Below are positions 55,487-64,000 of a DNA stretch of 64,000 nt, piece by piece. A program made the translations under genes and the position numbers. This stretch comes from Thalassotalea euphylliae (GTDB lineage Bacteria; Pseudomonadota; Gammaproteobacteria; Enterobacterales; Alteromonadaceae). The stretch's first letter is position 1, and each line of letters opens with the position of its first letter. Below the pieces are notes generated by a model. The model was given only the letters and a program-made list of their open reading frames with translations. It was not told the DNA's origin and made no database searches. The stretch covers positions 1,240,001 through 1,304,000 of the forward strand of contig NZ_QUOV01000001.1 in NCBI RefSeq assembly GCF_003390395.1, written 5' to 3'.

Positions 55487-56242
55487 CTAACACTTAGCTC
55501 GAATAATTTGGCTTGGTGTAACAATCATTGGCAGCGGAATATCCCACGGTTCAATTGGTATTTGGGGTACTTGCTGGCAGTCATGCGCTAAACCAATAAG
55601 TTTATTTTCTTTACGAGTTTTACTTTCAATTGCCAATTGGGCGTTAGCAGGTACCGCTTTAGTTTGCGTTATTGTCGTTTGCGGTGCAGCGGATTGAATT
55701 GGTTGTTTTGAGGGGCATCTATCTAGGCAGGCTAGTGTTCGATCGTAAAACCCGCCACCCATGCCTAAACGATGACCATCTTTGTCAAAGGCGACCAAGG
55801 GCGTGAATATAATATCAATGGATGAAACGGGTACGACTTTTGTCACATCAAGCCTAGGCTCAGGAATACCAAAACGGTTAGAAAGCATCAAAGTACTAGG
55901 TGTGTATTGCAAAAATAACAAATGCCCTGGCGTAAAAGGATGTAATACGGGTAATACAACACGCTTTCCCTGTTGCCAGCACCATTTTATAAATTGGCTA
56001 GGGTCTAACTCGCCATCGTTCGCTAAATAGAGTGCGATAGTGTTTGCTGTTCTCACATTTACTAGGTTTGTGAGCTGTGAAACTAGCTCAATAGCGGCCT
56101 TGTGCTGGCTTTTATTGCTAAGCAACGAGCGCTGTTTTCTGATCTCAGTTCTGATCTGAACTTTGTCATGAGCCAGTTTGATATGGTCAAGGCTTGCGAG
56201 GTTAGATAAATGAGGGTTAATTGTGCTCAAAGTGATGATCAA
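55487..56242 (-). CDS. 5-formyltetrahydrofolate cyclo-ligase (YgfA family), with insert
   Basis: An ATP-dependent enzyme that converts 5-formyl-THF to 5,10-methenyl-THF. The 251-residue protein carries the signature GMGGGFYDRTL at about residues 160-170 and ends GLAHDCQQVPQIPIEPWDIPLP. Compared with the usual 180-200 residues it has about 25 extra at the N-terminus and a Gln/Thr/Ala-rich insert of about 38 residues between CLDRC and KLIGLAHDC. Both core motifs remain intact, so activity is plausible. There is no room for a 6S RNA gene upstream, where it often lies in this group. Confidence 0.92.
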   Translation of the reverse strand: MIITLSTINPHLSNLASLDHIKLAHDKVQIRTEIRKQRSLLSNKSQHKAAIELVSQLTNLVNVRTANTIALYLANDGELDPSQFIKWCWQQGKRVVLPVLHPFTPGHLLFLQYTPSTLMLSNRFGIPEPRLDVTKVVPVSSIDIIFTPLVAFDKDGHRLGMGGGFYDRTLACLDRCPSKQPIQSAAPQTTITQTKAVPANAQLAIESKTRKENKLIGLAHDCQQVPQIPIEPWDIPLPMIVTPSQIIRAKC

Positions 56243-56355
56243 TACTCAAATTGTGAGTGGCATAACCCCTAATGTAAACACATTCAATTAGCTGAAGCAA
56301 AAAACGTGCTTGCAAAAATCAACGATTGAAAATAACCATGTAAAGTTAGATGAAA

Positions 56356-56388
56356 AAAAAGCACTGCGGTATTAGCGCAGTGCTTTTT
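56356..56388. terminator. Terminator hairpin before the POT gene end
   Basis: GCACTGCG pairs with CGCAGTGC around GTATTAG, extended by five A and five T; the A/T runs allow use in both directions. It mainly serves the minus-strand peptide transporter gene, whose stop is at 56431. Confidence 0.9.
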
Positions 56389-56430
56389 ATATTGAACTAA
56401 AAATACTTTAGTTATTAGCTTAGTTATTTA

Positions 56431-57957
56431 CTATGCAGTTACTTTATCAGCGCTTTTGCCATTTTCATCGGGTTTCATATCTTCTTCAGAGTTTTCCCAA
56501 CGAGCCGCCCACTTGTTTGCAACAGCAAACAATACACCAGCACCGACAATGAACACGCTAATTTGTAAGTATAAGTTCGGCATTTCTTCAACATTGTTTG
56601 GATCGAAGTTACCTGCAAATAAACCTGCAACAATATTACCCATTGAATAGGTCAGTACGAATACCCCCATCATTTGTCCTGCAAAGCGTTTAGGTGCTAA
56701 GCGACTAACGGCAGCAAGAGCCGCAGGGCTAAACGTTAACTCACCTACTGTATGAAGGAAGTAGGTTGCGACTAGGAAGTATGGAGCTACTTTTAAACCA
56801 CTCGCTGCAGCTTGTGCTGCGAAGAACATAACAACGAAGCCTGAACCCATAATCATTAAACCAATCGCTGATTTAAGCGTATAAGATGGGGTTAGCATTT
56901 TTTTGCCAAGATTGATCCATAAAACGGCAAAAAATGGTGAAAGAACGATAATGAAAAATGGGTTAACGTTTTGGAACCAAGTTGTAGGAATCTCAAAGTC
57001 ACCAAGCATACGGTCAGTGTAGTCGCGACCAAACAGGTTTAATGATGAACCTGCTTGCTCAAATCCAGACCAGAAACACATTGACGCAAGACACACCAAA
57101 AACAGTGCCCACATACGTTTCTTTTCTACGCCACTTAAGCCGCCACCGAAGTACACTTTGCCAAAATAAACTAAGAATAATATCGCAATTGCATATGCGG
57201 TAAATTCTGCCAACGCTACTGGGTTAATGGTCAACGAGCCGTTCATCACCATAACAGTTGTTGCAGCTAATGCGATAACAAAAGCGCCAATAATATTCCA
57301 AGCAAGCTTTTTCTGCTTAGGCTCTAATGGTTGAATAGGTTCACTTGCTACACCATTTAAATTGCCTATCGTTTTTTGATATTGGATAAGGCCAATAGCC
57401 ATACCCACAGCAGCTGCACCAAATGCCCAGTGCCAACCTTGGTTGACTTGAAGATAGCCCGTTACAGTGTAACCTATAAGTGAACCGATGTTGATGCCCA
57501 TGTAGTATAGAGAGAAGCCAGCGTCACGACGTGCGTCGCCATCTTCGTATAATTGTCCTACTAGTGCAGTAATATTAGGTTTAAGTAAGCCAGTACCAAG
57601 TACTACTAGAATTAAGCCAACAAAGAAACTGTAAGTTGTAGGTATAGCCAAAACTATGTGGCCACACATGATAATTATGCCGCCATACCAAACCGCTTTT
57701 TGACCACCAATTAGGCGATCAGCGATCCAGCCGCCAGGTAAACCCATAAAATATACAGAAGCGGTATATAACCCGTAAATTGCCGTTGCTGTCGCTACGG
57801 TGTATTCAAGCCCACCGGTCTGAAGTGATGTGGTCATGAAAAGAACAAGAAGTGCACGCATACCATAGTAGCTCATGCGCTCCCACATTTCTGTAAAGAA
57901 AAGGGTTTGCAAGCCTTTTGGATGACCGAAGAACTTCCCTGGAGTAGGGGGATTCAT
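56431..57957 (-). CDS. Proton-dependent peptide transporter, POT/PTR family
   Basis: An inner-membrane peptide/proton symporter of the POT family, 508 residues from the ATG at 57957, which follows AAAGGA by seven bases; a start eight codons earlier lacks this. About 14 membrane helices are present. The ExxER motif lies in FFTEMWERMSYYGMRALLVLF; GGWIADRLIGGQKAVWYGG and FSLYYMGINIGSLIGYTVTG are also family motifs. Di- and tripeptides are the usual substrates. The C-terminus is acidic (ENSEEDMKPDENG). Symbols such as dtpA cannot be chosen from this alone. Confidence 0.93.
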   Translation of the reverse strand: MNPPTPGKFFGHPKGLQTLFFTEMWERMSYYGMRALLVLFMTTSLQTGGLEYTVATATAIYGLYTASVYFMGLPGGWIADRLIGGQKAVWYGGIIIMCGHIVLAIPTTYSFFVGLILVVLGTGLLKPNITALVGQLYEDGDARRDAGFSLYYMGINIGSLIGYTVTGYLQVNQGWHWAFGAAAVGMAIGLIQYQKTIGNLNGVASEPIQPLEPKQKKLAWNIIGAFVIALAATTVMVMNGSLTINPVALAEFTAYAIAILFLVYFGKVYFGGGLSGVEKKRMWALFLVCLASMCFWSGFEQAGSSLNLFGRDYTDRMLGDFEIPTTWFQNVNPFFIIVLSPFFAVLWINLGKKMLTPSYTLKSAIGLMIMGSGFVVMFFAAQAAASGLKVAPYFLVATYFLHTVGELTFSPAALAAVSRLAPKRFAGQMMGVFVLTYSMGNIVAGLFAGNFDPNNVEEMPNLYLQISVFIVGAGVLFAVANKWAARWENSEEDMKPDENGKSADKVTA

Positions 57958-58305
57958 ATAATTATCCTTTCTAATATTCAAAATCAGCCCGTGTTATACC
58001 TTTGCTGGCATGGAAAGGCAAGGCTAGATAGATAAAGGCTTTGAAATATAAGCTGAAATATTTTATCGAGTATTTAATCTAGTTTTCATACTGACTAACT
58101 ATGCTGATTTGCTGTTTTATTAGTTAATTAGAGGCCTTTCTAGGCTTAAGTCTATTGATTGGCTATCGCTAGTGAATAAACTTGGTTATCATAATTGCAA
58201 GTAAGCTACTGCAGTGTATTCAGTTGAAAACTGAAAGAGTAGTAATGAAATGTTATACAAATATGCTTTGCGATAGAGCAATGATTATCTTCGAATAGGG
58301 ATTCC
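57958..58305. other. Divergent intergenic region between the POT gene and ugd
   Basis: A 348-base AT-rich gap holding promoters for both directions. For ugd a weak sigma-70 match, TTGCAA and TATTCA 16 bases apart, lies near 58196-58223; the AGGGATT ribosome site precedes ATG 58306. On the minus strand I see only the POT ribosome site. No gene or terminator is present. Confidence 0.5.
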
Positions 58306-59649
58306 ATGAAAGTAACGGTTTTTGGTATTGGATATGTAGGCCTTGTGCAAGCGGCTATTTTAGCGTCTGTAGGTCATGATGTAGTTTGTGTTGATGTTGA
58401 CGAAGAGAAGGTCGCTAACCTCCAAAAAGGCATTATTCCAATTTATGAACCTGGTTTAACCCCGATAGTTGAACAAACTTATAAAGACGGTTTGTTAAAT
58501 TTTACTACAGATGCCAAGGCTGGCGTTGAGCATGGTGAAGTTCAATTTATTGCCGTTGGTACCCCTCCAGATGAAGACGGCTCTGCTGATTTAAAATATG
58601 TACTAGCAGTCGCTAAAACCATAGCGACTTATATGACTTCACCTAAAATTGTTGTCGATAAATCAACAGTACCTGTTGGTACCGCCGATAAGGTAAGTGC
58701 ACAAATAGCTGACGTATTGGCATCAAGAACTGTCGAGCTTGAGTTTGATGTGGTCTCTAACCCTGAGTTTCTAAAAGAAGGTGCAGCAGTTAGCGATTGT
58801 TCAAAACCTGATCGAATTGTTATCGGTACTGAGAATGAAGCGTCGAAAGCGGTTATGCGTGAACTGTATGCACCATTTAACCGAAATCACGAACGTATGA
58901 TTTTTATGGATGTGCGTTCAGCTGAGCTTACCAAGTATGCAGCCAACTGTATGCTAGCGACAAAAATTTCATTTATGAATGAGATTGCTAATTTAGCGGA
59001 GCGTCTTGGTGCTGATATTGAGTCTGTTCGTCAAGGTATAGGTTCAGATTCTCGTATCGGTTATCAATTTATCTATGCTGGCTGTGGCTATGGGGGCTCT
59101 TGCTTCCCGAAAGACGTTCAAGCGCTGGTGAAAACAGCAAATGCTGTAGATTATAAACCATCTCTTCTCGAAGCTGTGGAGAGTATCAATTACTCTCAGA
59201 AGCAAAAACTTTTTGGCCATCTTAATACTCACTTTGCTCAAAATTTAGCTGGCAAGCGCATAGCGCTTTGGGGTCTTTCATTTAAACCTAAAACTGATGA
59301 TATGAGAGAAGCTCCTGCAAGAGAGCTAATGGAAGGCCTATGGCAAGCTGGCGCAACAGTGCAGGCATATGACCCTAAAGCAATGGAAGAGTGTCAGCGA
59401 ATCTATGGTGAACGAGATGACCTAATATTGTGCGGTACTAAAGAACAAGCACTAAAGTCAGCCGACGCATTAGTCGTATGTACGGAGTGGCCTCAGTTCA
59501 AGGCGCCTGATTTAGCTATGCTTAAAAGCTCATTAACACACCCTGTTGTCGTCGATGGTCGTAATTTGTATGAACCAAGTATGATGAAAGAAAAGGGCTT
59601 TAGCTATTATGCTATTGGCCGTGGGGATAGTGTCAAAGTTGTAGGTTAA
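58306..59649 (+). CDS. ugd: UDP-glucose 6-dehydrogenase
   Basis: Oxidises UDP-glucose to UDP-glucuronate with NAD, giving a precursor for acidic polysaccharides. The 447-residue protein has the Rossmann [54 protein letters not shown] and the catalytic Cys in [14 protein letters not shown], plus [18 protein letters not shown]. Together with galU just downstream it can supply UDP-glucuronate to the nearby polysaccharide locus, consistent with the GH88 enzyme there. Confidence 0.96.
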   Translation: MKVTVFGIGYVGLVQAAILASVGHDVVCVDVDEEKVANLQKGIIPIYEPGLTPIVEQTYKDGLLNFTTDAKAGVEHGEVQFIAVGTPPDEDGSADLKYVLAVAKTIATYMTSPKIVVDKSTVPVGTADKVSAQIADVLASRTVELEFDVVSNPEFLKEGAAVSDCSKPDRIVIGTENEASKAVMRELYAPFNRNHERMIFMDVRSAELTKYAANCMLATKISFMNEIANLAERLGADIESVRQGIGSDSRIGYQFIYAGCGYGGSCFPKDVQALVKTANAVDYKPSLLEAVESINYSQKQKLFGHLNTHFAQNLAGKRIALWGLSFKPKTDDMREAPARELMEGLWQAGATVQAYDPKAMEECQRIYGERDDLILCGTKEQALKSADALVVCTEWPQFKAPDLAMLKSSLTHPVVVDGRNLYEPSMMKEKGFSYYAIGRGDSVKVVG

Positions 59650-59690
59650 TAGCCGTAACACTTTATGTTATCAGCTTAGTATTGATACTC

Positions 59691-59727
59691 GGGTCTTATA
59701 TGGTGATAGGTAAATACAATAAGACCC
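59691..59727. repeat. Inverted repeat between ugd and galU
   Basis: GGGTCTTAT (59691-59699) and ATAAGACCC (59719-59727) form a perfect nine-base-pair stem with a 19-base loop. There is no T run after the stem. It could be a weak terminator, an attenuator or a processing site. Confidence 0.45.
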
Positions 59728-59783
59728 CTCAATTATAAATTCATTTAGTTACACATTATTGAAGCGGTATAAGAAGGATACTC

Positions 59784-60677
59784 ATGTCAAATAAAATTAA
59801 AAAAGCGGTCATTCCTGTTGCAGGGTTGGGCACAAGAATGCTCCCAGCAACCAAGGCTATCCCTAAAGAGATGTTACCTATCGTTGACAAGCCATTGATT
59901 CAATATATTGTTGATGAGTGTGTAAGTGCTGGTTTAAAAGAAATTATCTTAGTTACGCATTCTTCTAAAAATGCAATTGAAAACCATTTTGATAAATCAT
60001 TTGAGTTGGAAACTACGTTAGAAAACCGTGTGAAACGTCAACTACTTGATGAAGTTCAGTCAATTTGTCCTAAAGACGTTACCATCATGCACGTTCGTCA
60101 AGGTGAAGCGAAGGGTTTAGGACATGCTGTACTTAAGGCAAGGCCATTGGTAGGAAATGAGCCATTTGTAGTGGTATTACCTGACGTTATTTTAGATGAT
60201 GCAAGCGCAGATCTAAATACTGAGAATTTGGCAGCGATGCTTGAGCGTTTTGCTAATTCCGGTAATAGTCAAATTATGGTTGAACCAGTTCCTATGGAGA
60301 AAGTTAGCAGCTACGGTGTTGTCGACTGTGGCGGTGCTAAATTAAATGCTGGCGAAGTAGCACCAATGACAGCTGTAGTTGAAAAACCGCCAGTGAAAGA
60401 GGCGCCATCAAATTTGGCGGTCGTCGGCCGTTATGTACTTTCAGAGCAGATTTGGGATTTACTTGAATTTACCCCGCCTGGTGCAGGCGATGAGATTCAA
60501 CTAACGGACGCAATTGCAAGCCTAATGAAGGTTGAAACGGTAGAAGCGTTTCACATGACAGGAAAGTCGCACGATTGTGGCTCAAAGTTTGGCTATATGA
60601 AAGCCAATGTCGAATATGCGCTTCGCCACCCTGAACTAAAAGCGCAATTTAGCGAGTTTCTTGCTTCACTGAGCTAA
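59784..60677 (+). CDS. galU: UTP-glucose-1-phosphate uridylyltransferase GalU
   Basis: Makes UDP-glucose from glucose 1-phosphate and UTP. The 297-residue protein shows [72 protein letters not shown] and [16 protein letters not shown], all typical of GalU. It provides the substrate for the ugd product upstream, with a 134-base gap holding an inverted repeat. Confidence 0.97.
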   Translation: MSNKIKKAVIPVAGLGTRMLPATKAIPKEMLPIVDKPLIQYIVDECVSAGLKEIILVTHSSKNAIENHFDKSFELETTLENRVKRQLLDEVQSICPKDVTIMHVRQGEAKGLGHAVLKARPLVGNEPFVVVLPDVILDDASADLNTENLAAMLERFANSGNSQIMVEPVPMEKVSSYGVVDCGGAKLNAGEVAPMTAVVEKPPVKEAPSNLAVVGRYVLSEQIWDLLEFTPPGAGDEIQLTDAIASLMKVETVEAFHMTGKSHDCGSKFGYMKANVEYALRHPELKAQFSEFLASLS

Positions 60678-61049
60678 TAGCAACAAAGCATTATCAACGA
60701 ATGCACATCTAGCATTCAACAAGTCATACACCATATTCTATTGGTTTTATCTGCTTTCAAATAACCAGATGTTATATGAAAGCAGATTGTTATATGGTTT
60801 ACAGTAATCTTCTGTGCCAGAATAATGACCATATCAAAATAAGCTAGTTTTCCTTTTTCATTGCTAAGCATTACTTAAAATGTGTTTTTTGCAGCTTAGG
60901 AATCAGAAAACCTCAACTTGAACTCTGGCTAGTAAAATACGTAAAACAATAGCAATAAAGTAGCGCAATTCATTGCTTTAACATGCAACGAGGTTGCGAC
61001 TTTGATAGTCAAATATTCGAATTAATAAACTTAACTTAATGACTTGCCC
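60678..61049. other. Gene-free region between galU and cysD
   Basis: A 372-base AT-rich stretch. Besides the hairpin at 60750-60786 it contains no gene that I can support. The last 80 bases should hold the cysD promoter and a possible activator site, but I see no convincing boxes. Confidence 0.5.
60750..60786. repeat. Long interrupted hairpin downstream of galU
   Basis: TCTGCTTTCA (60750-60759) pairs perfectly with TGAAAGCAGA (60777-60786). Inside it, after one A/A mismatch, ATAAC pairs with GTTAT around the loop CAGAT, so 15 base pairs form in 37 bases. It lies 73 bases after the galU stop with no T run, so it may stabilise or end the galU message. Confidence 0.5.
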
Positions 61050-61949
61050 ATGAACTTAACACACCTACAGAAGCTCGAAGCTGAATCTATTCATATCATT
61101 CGTGAAGTCGCAGCAGAGTTTGACAAACCCGTCATGCTTTACTCCGTTGGTAAAGATTCTGCTGTACTACTACATTTAGCCCGTAAAGCGTTTGCACCGG
61201 GTAAAATTCCATTCCCACTACTACACGTAGATACCGATTGGAAATTTAAAGAAATGATCGCTTTCCGCGATCAAATGGCTGAAAAATACGGGTTTGAGCT
61301 ACTTGTTCATAAAAACCCTGAGGGTCTAGCCATGGGCATGAATCCATTTGAGTTTGGTAGTGCTAAACATACTGATGTGATGAAAACACAGGGTTTAAAA
61401 CAGGCGCTAGACAAGTATCAATTCGATGCAGCGTTTGGTGGTGCTCGTCGTGATGAAGAAAAATCTCGAGCAAAAGAGCGTGTTTATTCATTCCGCGATA
61501 AAAACCATCGTTGGGACCCTAAAAATCAGCGTCCTGAGCTTTGGAATGTGTATAACGGCAAAGTAAATAAGGGTGAGAGTATTCGAGTCTTCCCGTTGTC
61601 AAATTGGACTGAGTTGGATATTTGGCAATACATCTACCTTGAGAATATTGATATCGTGCCACTGTATTTGTCAGCTGAACGCCCAGTTGTTGAGCGCGAT
61701 GGTACCTTAATCATGGTTGATGATGAACGTATGCCACTGGCAGAAAATGAAAAGCCAATGATGAAAAAAGTGCGCTTTAGAACACTAGGTTGTTACCCAT
61801 TAACAGGTGCCGTTGAATCTGAAGCGGCGACCTTGCCTGATATTATTCAGGAAATGTTATTAACTAAAACTTCTGAGCGCCAAGGTCGAGTGATTGATCA
61901 TGACTCTTCTGGCTCGATGGAGAAAAAGAAAATGGAAGGTTACTTCTAA
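61050..61949 (+). CDS. cysD: Sulfate adenylyltransferase small subunit CysD
   Basis: Adenylates sulfate to APS together with CysN. From ATG 61050 the protein has 299 residues and begins [20 protein letters not shown], the usual CysD N-terminus; a TTG at 61044 is less likely. The PP-loop is [38 protein letters not shown] and the C-terminal [18 protein letters not shown] complete the family pattern. cysN follows 71 bases later. Confidence 0.97.
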   Translation: MNLTHLQKLEAESIHIIREVAAEFDKPVMLYSVGKDSAVLLHLARKAFAPGKIPFPLLHVDTDWKFKEMIAFRDQMAEKYGFELLVHKNPEGLAMGMNPFEFGSAKHTDVMKTQGLKQALDKYQFDAAFGGARRDEEKSRAKERVYSFRDKNHRWDPKNQRPELWNVYNGKVNKGESIRVFPLSNWTELDIWQYIYLENIDIVPLYLSAERPVVERDGTLIMVDDERMPLAENEKPMMKKVRFRTLGCYPLTGAVESEAATLPDIIQEMLLTKTSERQGRVIDHDSSGSMEKKKMEGYF

Positions 61950-62020
61950 CGGCTTCACAGGCCAATAACCAATATTTTTAATTACACATTTTCTGAAATA
62001 AACGTTTAGGATTTACCAAG

Positions 62021-63433
62021 ATGAGTCACCAATCAGACTTAATTGAACAAGACATTGAAGCTTACTTAAAACAACACGAAAACAAAGAGCTCGTTCGCTT
62101 TCTAACTTGCGGTAGCGTAGATGATGGCAAAAGCACACTAATCGGCCGCTTACTGCATGATTCAAAAATGATCTTTGAAGATCAGCTGGCAGCCATTGAA
62201 AAAGATAGTAAAAAATCAGGTACAACAGGTGAAGCGGTTGACTTAGCACTACTTGTTGATGGTTTGCAATCAGAGCGAGAGCAGGGTATTACCATTGACG
62301 TTGCTTATCGTTACTTCTCAACGGAAAAGCGCAAATTCATTATTGCCGACACACCGGGTCATGAGCAGTACACACGTAATATGGCAACAGGTGCGTCAAC
62401 TTGTGATCTAGCGATTATCTTGATTGACGCTCGCCGTGGTGTGCAAGTACAAACACGTCGTCATTCATTTATCTGCTCATTACTTGGCATTAAGCACGTG
62501 TTGGTAGCTGTTAATAAAATGGATTTGGTTGAGTACGATCAAGATCGTTACCAACAGATCAAGAAAGACTACCGAGAATTTGCCGAAGAGCTTAATTTTG
62601 ATGACATCCGCTTTGTGCCAATTTCAGCACTAAATGGCGACAATGTTGTTGAAGAAAGTGAAAATATGCCGTGGTACCCAGGTGCAACTATGATGAAGTT
62701 ACTTAACACCATCAAAGTTGAACCTGCCAATAAACTTAGCGAGTTCCGTTTTCCAGTTCAATACGTTAATCGTCCTCACTTAAACTTCCGTGGATTTGCC
62801 GGTACTGTAGCTGCTGGTCAAGTGCGCGTAGGCGATACTGTGGTTGCACTGCCTTCAGGTAAAGAGAGTGAAGTTAAGTCTATTGTGACATTTGACGGCG
62901 AGCTAGAACGTGCTGAGCAAGGTCAAGCCGTTACTTTAACGTTAACCGATGAGATTGATATCAGTCGCGGTGAAATGATCGTACGCAAAGGTAGCAGTGT
63001 TGTTTCATCGAGCGAATTCAATGCCTCTGTTGTTTGGATGCATGATGATGCGCTAGAAACTGGTCGTGAATATTACATTAAGCACGGTAGCAAATTAACT
63101 ACAGGTCATGTTTCAAGCATTGTTAGTCGCACTGATGTCAATACGCTTGAACAAAGTGAAGCGAGCAATTTAGCGCTTAACGAAATTGGTTCAGTTAATT
63201 TTGAAGTCGCTGAAGTGCTACATTTTGACCCCTACCAAACCAATGCTGAAACGGGTGCATTTATTATCATCGATCGCCTAACTAACATTACTGTTGGTGC
63301 GGGTATGATCAATCATGAAACGCAAAAAGACGAAGCTCAGACTTTCTCAGCGTTTGAGATTGAATTTAACGCGCTAGTACGCAAGCATTTCCCACACTGG
63401 GGCGCTCGCGACATTTCTAAATTATTCAATTAA
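62021..63433 (+). CDS. cysN: Sulfate adenylyltransferase large subunit CysN (GTPase)
   Basis: GTPase subunit that drives APS formation. The 470-residue, EF-Tu-like protein has G1 [19 protein letters not shown]3 [18 protein letters not shown] and G4 NKMD, followed by domains II and III ([20 protein letters not shown]). It is not fused to the APS kinase CysC, in contrast to some species. An SLC13 permease follows, an arrangement found in Vibrio and Shewanella-like genomes. Confidence 0.97.
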   Translation: MSHQSDLIEQDIEAYLKQHENKELVRFLTCGSVDDGKSTLIGRLLHDSKMIFEDQLAAIEKDSKKSGTTGEAVDLALLVDGLQSEREQGITIDVAYRYFSTEKRKFIIADTPGHEQYTRNMATGASTCDLAIILIDARRGVQVQTRRHSFICSLLGIKHVLVAVNKMDLVEYDQDRYQQIKKDYREFAEELNFDDIRFVPISALNGDNVVEESENMPWYPGATMMKLLNTIKVEPANKLSEFRFPVQYVNRPHLNFRGFAGTVAAGQVRVGDTVVALPSGKESEVKSIVTFDGELERAEQGQAVTLTLTDEIDISRGEMIVRKGSSVVSSSEFNASVVWMHDDALETGREYYIKHGSKLTTGHVSSIVSRTDVNTLEQSEASNLALNEIGSVNFEVAEVLHFDPYQTNAETGAFIIIDRLTNITVGAGMINHETQKDEAQTFSAFEIEFNALVRKHFPHWGARDISKLFN

Positions 63434-63533
63434 GTGCGCTAATTAACCTTAATCGCTTGCTAGTATCTAAATCATAGGTAATAGTAAGTGGTTAAGGGCA
63501 ACGCAACTGCAACTATTTGAAGAGACTGCTTTT

Positions 63534-64000
63534 ATGACAGCAATGCAATGGTTTGTGCTGGCTGTTTTTGTCGCTACCTTTTTAGGCTTGATTAAATTTC
63601 AAAAAGTACCTGAACGGGTATTTTTTGCATCTACGTTAACTTGCTTACTTGCTTCTATTGTATCCACTCAAGATATTCTCTATAACGCGGTAAACCCTGG
63701 CTTAGTGACCTTGCTTTTGTTGGTACTGTGCTCTTTTACTTTCGAGCGCACCAGCGTTTTACGCAAGCTGTCGAACATTTTGATCAGTGGCTCTAAAGTA
63801 AAATCAACACTACGTACCTTATTAAGCGCGGCCTTTGCCTCAGCGCTGATGAACAACACGGCAGTTGTCGCAAGTCTAATTAATACCATTAAAAACAATA
63901 CCCTGATAAACCCTGGTAAGCTTTTATTACCCTTGTCTTTTGTTGCCATATTAGGGGGTACATTAACGTTAGTTGGCACTTCGACGAATTTATTAGTCAA
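63534..64000 (+). CDS. SLC13-family permease, N-terminal part
   Basis: The first 155 codons of a membrane permease that runs past the window end; its frame is open from ATG 63534. The sequence AMQWFVLAVFVATFLGLIKF, SALMNNTAVVASLINTIKNN and ILGGTLTLVGTSTNLLV matches the SLC13/DASS (divalent anion:sodium symporter) type, including the MNNTA and GTSTNL signatures. Downstream of cysDN it is probably a sulfate importer; in related genomes cysC follows. Group identity as sulfate transporter is inference from context. Confidence 0.88.
   Translation, partial: MTAMQWFVLAVFVATFLGLIKFQKVPERVFFASTLTCLLASIVSTQDILYNAVNPGLVTLLLLVLCSFTFERTSVLRKLSNILISGSKVKSTLRTLLSAAFASALMNNTAVVASLINTIKNNTLINPGKLLLPLSFVAILGGTLTLVGTSTNLLV

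Noticed and set aside
56243..56430. 6S RNA gene upstream of the cyclo-ligase gene
   Set aside because: This 188-base gap includes the transporter's terminator and has no long 6S-type hairpin; the space is too small.

Overview
The window looks like a chromosomal segment of a marine gammaproteobacterium of the order Alteromonadales, closest in gene order to Colwelliaceae, Pseudoalteromonas or Shewanella types. The grounds are a polar-flagellum type chemotaxis cluster (FlhF, FlhG, ParC, ParP, DUF2802), a cysD-cysN-SLC13 sulfate cluster, AT-rich DNA and an extracellular protein repertoire typical of that group. This placement rests on gene order and recalled protein families; no search was run. 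I see no tRNA, rRNA, CRISPR array or prophage.

Region 1 (1-13048) is a flagellar and chemotaxis operon, all on the plus strand: flhA (3' end), flhF, flhG, fliA, cheY, cheZ, cheA, cheB, a second stator pair (motC, motD), parC, parP, cheW and a DUF2802 gene. mlaA (13162-13953) follows alone.

Region 2 (14072-50142) is a large cell-surface locus. It opens with a 911-residue SLBB outer-membrane polysaccharide export protein and a WecA-like initiating transferase. It is then interrupted by a compact type II secretion-like operon (gspG-E-F-H-I-J-K-L-M, a PDZ-less GspC-like gene, gspD; 18100-28071). Directly after the secretin, behind a strong promoter and a structured leader, lies a gene for a 509-residue secreted protein with highly expressed codon usage, which I read as a probable S-layer protein (Slr4-like). 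A GlyGly-CTERM protein, a BNR-propeller lipoprotein, a large metzincin protease with thrombospondin-3 and FG-GAP repeats, and a GH88 unsaturated glucuronyl hydrolase follow. The rest of a Wzx/Wzy/Wzz polysaccharide cluster (38635-48912) comes next. Its last glycosyltransferase is cut in two by a 1260-bp IS3-family element with intact ends and a CCA target duplication. A frameshifted paralogue of the BNR lipoprotein closes the locus.

Region 3 (50428-64000) is mostly housekeeping: ribH-nusB-thiL-pgpA; serA, rpiA and a 5-formyltetrahydrofolate cyclo-ligase on the minus strand; a POT peptide transporter; ugd and galU, which make UDP-glucose and UDP-glucuronate; then cysD, cysN and the start of an SLC13 permease.

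The most interesting proposal is that region 2 is one surface-assembly system: a dedicated type II-like secretion machine that exports a very abundant S-layer protein, encoded inside the locus for the polysaccharide that could anchor it, with enzymes (GH88, BNR propellers, protease) that could trim that surface.
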